A DNA stretch of 64,000 bases from Pedobacter sp. (GTDB lineage: Bacteria; Bacteroidota; Bacteroidia; Sphingobacteriales; Sphingobacteriaceae): assembly GCF_031119335.1 (NCBI RefSeq), contig NZ_JAVHXT010000005.1, positions 186,001 to 250,000 on the forward strand. The letters run 5' to 3'. The translations under genes were made by a program, and so were the position numbers. The notes beneath the pieces were generated by a model, which had not been told where the DNA came from, ran no database searches, and worked only from the letters and a program-made list of their open reading frames with translations. This document shows positions 59,675-64,000 of this stretch, piece after piece. How positions within the stretch are numbered: position 1 is the stretch's first letter; every line of letters begins with the position of its first letter.

Positions 59675-60766
59675 TTATTCCCATTTGAAAGTTTTTACGG
59701 CAACTGCGTAAATACCTATACCCCAAAACAACATAATTAAAATCTGCTGTTTTACATCCCAAAGATTAGCGCCTTCGAAAGCTACTTTACGCATGGCATC
59801 GTTTAGGTAAGTAAGCGGCAATGCTCTGCTAATTGGCTGCAACCAAACCGGAAATGCGTTGATAGAAAAGAAGGTACCCGACAGTAAGAACTGTGGCAGG
59901 GTGATGATGTTTGAGATAGGCGGAATGGTGCTTTCGCTTTTTGCCAAACCCGAAACCACAAAGCCAAAACCCATAAAAACGATGATACCGATGGTAGACA
60001 GGACAAGCATATTAAGTACGGTAACCACGCCGTTGATGAGCGTAAAATTGAAGGCAAAGTGACCTATAATGATGATAAATAAAGCTCCTAACAAGGCAAA
60101 ACCGATACGAGCGATAGCTTCTCCTAAGACAATGCTTGAACGCCTAACCGGAGTAGCGAAAAAGCGTTTAATTACGAGGTTTTGCCTTAACGAAAAGAAA
60201 ATAAAAGCGGTACCGAAAACGCCTGTGCTTAATAGCGAGAAGCCCAATTGGCCAGGCAAGATAAAATCGATAGTTCGGTGTAGCCTACCTGTTATAGTTG
60301 TAGCTCTAATTTCGGTAACTGTAGGTTTTTGGTTTACAGTATTCAACTGATGCGTCAAGTCGTTCAGCACCGATTTCAATACATTTCCATTAGTTAGCGA
60401 AGCTGATGTGTATTTCACATTTGTAAAGTACGCCGGCAAACCGTTCGGATTTTTCTCTACGCTAATCAAAGCATCGTAAGCTCCTTTTTCAAGGTTTTTA
60501 TCAATATTTTCTTGAGTATCGTTTTTGGTTAAGCGAATTACGCCTGTTTTTTCTAGTGCTGCAATTACAGGATTTTGCAAATCTGATCCTGGAGCTACGG
60601 CTACATCTAATTTCATACCGCCGCCTCCAATAAAACCGAAAACGATAATGAATATTAGAGGAAACGCCAAAGTAAATATTACTGCAGAAGGGCTTCGGGT
60701 AATTGACCTGAAACTTGCTTTTGCTAAGGCCAATGTGGCTTTTGTATGATTGTAAGGTTGCGACAT
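59675..60766 (-). CDS. ABC-2 type transporter permease
   Basis: A 363-residue inner-membrane permease. An N-terminal helix ('SPSAVIFTLAFPLIFIIVFGF'), a large extracytoplasmic loop (residues ~45-175), and five further helices ('GVFGTAFIFFSLRQNLVIKRF', 'AIARIGFALLGALFIIIIGH', 'LVLSTIGIIVFMGFGFVVSG') form the ABC-2 pattern. Its partner ATPase lies 35 bases upstream on the same strand. The pair may export a small molecule or drug. The ATG at 60766 is preferred over TTG at 60772. Confidence 0.92.
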   Translation of the reverse strand: MSQPYNHTKATLALAKASFRSITRSPSAVIFTLAFPLIFIIVFGFIGGGGMKLDVAVAPGSDLQNPVIAALEKTGVIRLTKNDTQENIDKNLEKGAYDALISVEKNPNGLPAYFTNVKYTSASLTNGNVLKSVLNDLTHQLNTVNQKPTVTEIRATTITGRLHRTIDFILPGQLGFSLLSTGVFGTAFIFFSLRQNLVIKRFFATPVRRSSIVLGEAIARIGFALLGALFIIIIGHFAFNFTLINGVVTVLNMLVLSTIGIIVFMGFGFVVSGLAKSESTIPPISNIITLPQFLLSGTFFSINAFPVWLQPISRALPLTYLNDAMRKVAFEGANLWDVKQQILIMLFWGIGIYAVAVKTFKWE

Positions 60767-60801
60767 GTGCAATGTTTTTAACTTTCTACTTTTAACTTAA
60801 A

Positions 60802-61566
60802 TTACTCTCTCCACTCTTTGCCTGTCAGATTGATAAACACATCTTCCAAATTGGCAGCCTTTACTTCTTTTTTACGTTCGAAACCGCTTGCAATCAGATT
60901 ATCTATCAATTGATCTGGCGTATCTAAGGCAATGATTTTTCCTGCTTCTACGAAAGCTACTCGATCACACAATTGTTCGGCTTCATCCATATAATGTGTA
61001 GTGATGACCACCGTAGTACCGTTATTTCTGATTTCACTAATTAAATCCCAAAGATTTCTACGAGCTTGCGGATCTAAGCCTGTAGTTGGTTCATCCAAGA
61101 AAACAATTTTGGGCGAGTTGATTAAGGTTGTGGCTATAGAAAAACGTTGCTTTTGTCCACCAGAAAGCTCTTTATACTTGGCTTTGGCTTTGTCTTGCAA
61201 GTTTACTTTGGCCAGCATTTCCATTGGAGTTACATTAACCCCGTAAAGTCCAGCGAAAAGATCTAAAAGTTCTACCAAATTTAAATTCGGATAATAACCC
61301 GCAGCTTGCAATTGTACACCAATAATTTGTTTGATGGCATTGGCATCAGTATCTACATTTAAACCATCTACCAAAACTTCGCCGCTGGTTTTATCGCGTA
61401 AAGTTTCTATAATTTCTAAAGTAGTAGTTTTTCCTGCTCCATTTGGACCTAACAATCCAAATATTTCATTTTCGTAAACCTCGAACGAAAGCCCCTGAAC
61501 GGCTTTGAACTCGCCATAGTGTTTCACTAAATTACTTACGCTGATAATTGATCGTTTGTTTGTCAT
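60802..61566 (-). CDS. ABC transporter ATP-binding protein
   Basis: A 254-residue ATPase with Walker A 'GLLGPNGAGKTTTLEI', Q-loop in 'IIGVQLQAAGYYP', signature 'LSGGQKQRFSIATTLI', Walker B 'KIVFLDEPTTGLD' and the switch His in 'VVITTHYMDEAEQ'. The C-terminal short extension ('FERKKEVKAANLEDVFINLTGKEW') is typical of the ABC-2 exporters of this class. It is co-transcribed with the permease at 59675-60766. Substrate unknown. Confidence 0.96.
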   Translation of the reverse strand: MTNKRSIISVSNLVKHYGEFKAVQGLSFEVYENEIFGLLGPNGAGKTTTLEIIETLRDKTSGEVLVDGLNVDTDANAIKQIIGVQLQAAGYYPNLNLVELLDLFAGLYGVNVTPMEMLAKVNLQDKAKAKYKELSGGQKQRFSIATTLINSPKIVFLDEPTTGLDPQARRNLWDLISEIRNNGTTVVITTHYMDEAEQLCDRVAFVEAGKIIALDTPDQLIDNLIASGFERKKEVKAANLEDVFINLTGKEWRE

Positions 61567-61806
61567 TGATGTAAAAATAAGAAGCTTTACAGGAATAAGA
61601 ACGTTTTTCAGCTAATTGGAATAATTATGAGGATGAAATGATGAATTTTGTCGGTAATTGGTTTTTGGGGTTAACTGTTTGAATCGGTTAACTGGTTAAT
61701 TGTCTATCCTTAACTAAAAAGGATGTCTGCATTCACAAACATCCTTCTTAATATCGGATTGGCGAAAAACCTTATACCTTCAGCCTTTTTACCCTACACC
61801 TTTTTA

Positions 61807-62919
61807 TTACCAAACCAAATCGCCTTTGATTAAGTTAACGAAATCATCGAAAAGATAACGCGAATCGTGTGGACCTGGAGAGCTTTCTGGGTGATATTGT
61901 ACCGAAAATGCTTTTTTGCCTTTTACACGGATACCTTCAATCGAATCATCGTTTAAGTTAACGTGGGTAATCTCTACTTTATCAGAAGCTTTTACTTCTT
62001 CTGGAATTACACCGAAACCATGGTTTTGAGAAGTAACTTCGCAATGGTTTTTGATGATATTTTTAACTGGGTGGTTTAAACCACGGTGACCGTTAAACAT
62101 TTTCATGGTACCGATACCGTTAGCCTCAGCCAATAATTGGTGGCCTAAACAAATACCGAACAATGGTTTATCAGCCGCTAAAACCGCTTTCACAGTTTCG
62201 ATAGCGTAAGGCATTGCCGATGGATCGCCGGGACCGTTAGAAATGAAGTAACCGTCAGCTCCCCAAGCATTCATTTCTTCGAAAGTAGTTTTAGCAGGAA
62301 ATACTTTGATGTAAAGTTCCCTATCGTCGAAGTTGCGAAGAATGTTCTTTTTAATACCTAAATCTAAAGCAGCAACTTTAATTGCGGCATCTGGATTACC
62401 GTAGTAGTAAGGTTCTTTGGTAGAAACTACCGAAGAAAGCTCTAAACCATCCATAGAAGGCACTTCTTCCAGTTTCTTTTTCAGTTGCTGCAAATCAGTA
62501 ATTTCCGATGAGATGATAGCATTCATTGCTCCCTTGTTACGGATGTGACGAACCAAGGCACGAGTATCAATATCGCAGATACCTACAATGTTCTCGTTTT
62601 GGAAGTTATCTTGAATAGATTCTGTAGCTTCTTTTCTAGAATAATTGATGTTGTAATTTTTGCAAACCAAACCAGCAATTTTAACACTTTCAGATTCTAC
62701 TTCATCGCGGTGCATACCATAGTTACCAATATGAGCATTGGTAGTTACCATAATCTGTCCGAAATAAGAAGGATCAGTAAAAACCTCCTGATAGCCAGTC
62801 ATACCTGTATTAAAGCAGATTTCGCCAGTGGTAGTTCCTATTTTTCCAGCAGCCTTGCCATAAAAAACGGTGCCATCGGCCAATAACAAAATAGCTGGTA
62901 ACTTAGTGTAGTTAGTCAT
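61807..62919 (-). CDS. carA: Carbamoyl-phosphate synthase small subunit
   Basis: A 370-residue glutaminase subunit that supplies ammonia to CarB for pyrimidine and arginine synthesis. The class I amidotransferase triad is complete: Cys in 'PLFGICLGHQLLAEA', His and Glu in 'AFSVQYHPESSPGP'. N-terminal 'AILLLADGTVFYGKAAG' and 'TGMTGYQEVFTDPSYFGQ' are diagnostic. carB is not in the window. A 110-base structured leader with a small upstream ORF precedes the ATG at 62919. Confidence 0.98.
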   Translation of the reverse strand: MTNYTKLPAILLLADGTVFYGKAAGKIGTTTGEICFNTGMTGYQEVFTDPSYFGQIMVTTNAHIGNYGMHRDEVESESVKIAGLVCKNYNINYSRKEATESIQDNFQNENIVGICDIDTRALVRHIRNKGAMNAIISSEITDLQQLKKKLEEVPSMDGLELSSVVSTKEPYYYGNPDAAIKVAALDLGIKKNILRNFDDRELYIKVFPAKTTFEEMNAWGADGYFISNGPGDPSAMPYAIETVKAVLAADKPLFGICLGHQLLAEANGIGTMKMFNGHRGLNHPVKNIIKNHCEVTSQNHGFGVIPEEVKASDKVEITHVNLNDDSIEGIRVKGKKAFSVQYHPESSPGPHDSRYLFDDFVNLIKGDLVW

Positions 62920-63028
62920 TTAAATTACAATAAAAATTGGGGATAAAAAATGATACAAAAGAAAGAGAGTTTTTAACGGATAACCCGTTTTTATTAGAAG
63001 AAAAAACCACCTGATTGAACTCTCTCAT
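62912..63028 (-). CDS. Possible carA leader ORF, 38 aa
   Basis: An ATG at 63028, only a few bases after the inferred transcription start, opens a 38-codon frame that ends at TAA 62912-62914, eight bases inside carA, out of phase with it. The peptide starts MREFNQVVFSSNKNG. Ribosomes ending here would be next to the carA start, so coupling or interference is possible. No codon bias for Arg or other end product stands out. Coding status unproven. Confidence 0.4.
   Translation of the reverse strand: MREFNQVVFSSNKNGLSVKNSLSFVSFFIPNFYCNLND
62964..63025 (-). promoter_or_regulatory. Structured carA leader
   Basis: On the minus strand AGAGAGTT (63018-63025) pairs perfectly with AACTCTCT (62964-62971), closing a loop that contains a second hairpin AACGG-GTTAT-CCGTT (62975-62989). 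It matches no riboswitch class I know. A pyrimidine- or arginine-responsive element is conceivable. Confidence 0.5.
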
Positions 63029-63037
63029 TTCAGAATA

Positions 63038-63069
63038 CAAAGATATGTGTTTCGGATGGTTTTTTTCAA
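63038..63069 (-). promoter_or_regulatory. Putative carA promoter
   Basis: Minus strand TTG (63067-63069), 21 bases, TATCTTTG (63038-63045). Same spacing as padR. Transcription would start around 63031, just ahead of the leader ORF. Confidence 0.7.
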
Positions 63070-63272
63070 GATTTTTTAAAAAAGTTTGGAAGAAGGTTAA
63101 CTGTTTATTTGGTTAATCGTTGAAATTGCTTATTCCTAATTGTTTTACGGTTTTATTGATCTATTGTTGAATTGCTAGATTGTTAAACACTACAAACTAT
63201 AAACCATCAACTATCAAGCCACTACTAATTCCTGCCCGCTGTAATCCGAACACTTTTTTAAAAAATAAACCC

Positions 63273-63280
63273 TAATTTTG
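63273..63280 (+). promoter_or_regulatory. Possible -7 box of panB
   Basis: TAATTTTG fits TAnnTTTG and lies 20 bases before the panB ATG. No -33 box is clear. Confidence 0.4.
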
Positions 63281-63300
63281 TGCACACCAAAACAAAAAGC

Positions 63301-64000
63301 ATGTCGGTAAACAAAGAAATTAAGCGTATAACCACGCATACTTTGCAAGAAATGAAGCAGCGCAACGAAAAAATTGCCATGCTTACCGCTTACGATTATT
63401 CTATGGCTACCATCTTAGACGATGCTGGCTTAGATGTACTTTTAGTAGGAGATTCGGCCTCTAACGTAATGGCAGGTCACGAAACTACGCTACCTATTAC
63501 TTTAGATCAAATGATTTATCACGCCCAGTCGGTGGTGCGTGGCGCAAATAGAGCTTTTGTAGTTGTAGATTTACCTTTCGGTTCGTATCAAGGCAACTCT
63601 AAAGAAGCCTTAAACTCGGCCATCCGCATCATGAAAGAAAGCGGCGCACATGGTGTAAAGCTCGAAGGTGGAGTTGAAATTGTAGAATCTATCCAACGGA
63701 TTATTACCGCAGGCATTCCCGTGATGGGTCATTTAGGTTTAACACCTCAATCTATCTATAAATTTGGCACCTACACTGTAAGAGCTAAAGACGAAGAAGA
63801 AGCTAACAAGTTAAAAACTGATATTCTTGCACTACAAGAGGCAGGTTGTTTTGCCGTAGTGCTAGAAAAAATCCCTGCGAAATTGGCTAAAGAAGTAACC
63901 GAAAGTCTTTATATACCAACTATTGGCATCGGCGCTGGCCCACATTGCGATGGACAAGTGTTGGTAGTTAATGATATGATTGGATTAACCAAAGGTTTTA
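63301..64000 (+). CDS. panB: 3-methyl-2-oxobutanoate hydroxymethyltransferase, 5' part
   Basis: The first ~233 residues of PanB, cut by the window end. It adds a hydroxymethyl group from 5,10-methylene-THF to alpha-ketoisovalerate, the first step of pantothenate synthesis. Diagnostic stretches: '[21 protein letters not shown]', '[21 protein letters not shown]', '[13 protein letters not shown]', '[15 protein letters not shown]' and '[13 protein letters not shown]', with the Asp/Lys/Glu residues of the active site. The reading frame is open to the last base. The ATG at 63301 is the first of the frame. Confidence 0.97.
   Translation, partial: MSVNKEIKRITTHTLQEMKQRNEKIAMLTAYDYSMATILDDAGLDVLLVGDSASNVMAGHETTLPITLDQMIYHAQSVVRGANRAFVVVDLPFGSYQGNSKEALNSAIRIMKESGAHGVKLEGGVEIVESIQRIITAGIPVMGHLGLTPQSIYKFGTYTVRAKDEEEANKLKTDILALQEAGCFAVVLEKIPAKLAKEVTESLYIPTIGIGAGPHCDGQVLVVNDMIGLTKGF

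Overview
The window looks like chromosomal DNA of a Bacteroidota member, most likely family Sphingobacteriaceae (Pedobacter-like). The reasons are: AT-rich DNA; a GldB-type gliding lipoprotein gene; Bacteroidota-style outer-membrane proteins; a fused aspartokinase-homoserine dehydrogenase; and promoters of the Bacteroidota type, with a TTG/TTTG box about 20-21 bp before a TAnnTTTG box. The clearest examples precede the tRNA-fMet/Glu pair, thrA, metH, padR and carA. Genus is inferred from protein flavour only. It is mainly a core-genome segment, with many small palindromic repeats and a few selfish-looking nuclease genes.

Layout. 1-5.2 kb: 3' end of gldB, a patatin lipase, a REP-associated (Y1) transposase, comB and gcvT on the minus strand, then a GNAT gene and a small antitoxin/PIN toxin pair. 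5.2-10.5 kb: the threonine operon thrA-thrB-thrC behind a leader-peptide attenuator. 10.6-18.8 kb: a GHL10 glycosidase, two small exported proteins, and the metH-metF unit under a SAM-I riboswitch. 18.9-25 kb: Bax-inhibitor-1 protein, murQ, a C-terminal processing protease, an esterase, and prfB with its programmed +1 frameshift. 25-34 kb: envelope proteins, a tRNA-Cys and a tRNA-like sequence, and a PadR-PspC pair. 34.9-38 kb: proB and proA with an unknown gene between them. 38-47 kb: a DAC-like (DACNV) protein, pirin, two regulators or regulator-like proteins, an acetyl-CoA hydrolase/transferase, a membrane channel, a von Willebrand-like membrane protein and an L,D-transpeptidase. 47.8-57.8 kb: fabG, a GIY-YIG nuclease, the agmatine-to-putrescine pair, a GlxA regulator diverging from an SRPBCC/DoxX/VOC cluster, ypdA, der and era. 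57.9-64 kb: tRNA-fMet and tRNA-Glu, an ECF sigma factor, an ABC-2 exporter, carA, and the 5' part of panB.

Most unusual observation: MetH (cobalamin-dependent methionine synthase) carries about 161 extra residues that form an intact-looking DUF559 (Vsr-like) endonuclease domain. It sits in frame exactly in the linker between the cap bundle and the B12-binding fold, and each edge is a short translated palindrome. The same window holds two other nuclease ORFs tied to palindromes: the Y1 transposase carries two inside its own gene, and the GIY-YIG gene lies between inverted-repeat pairs. Palindromes have also been turned into coding sequence at the thrA/thrB junction. Together this suggests a genome where REP-like palindromes and small nucleases spread and are tolerated inside genes.

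Regulation that can be read directly: Thr/Ile-codon attenuation of thrABC, SAM control of metH-metF, autogenous prfB frameshifting, a PadR operator over its own promoter, and a structured carA leader with an upstream ORF overlapping the carA start.
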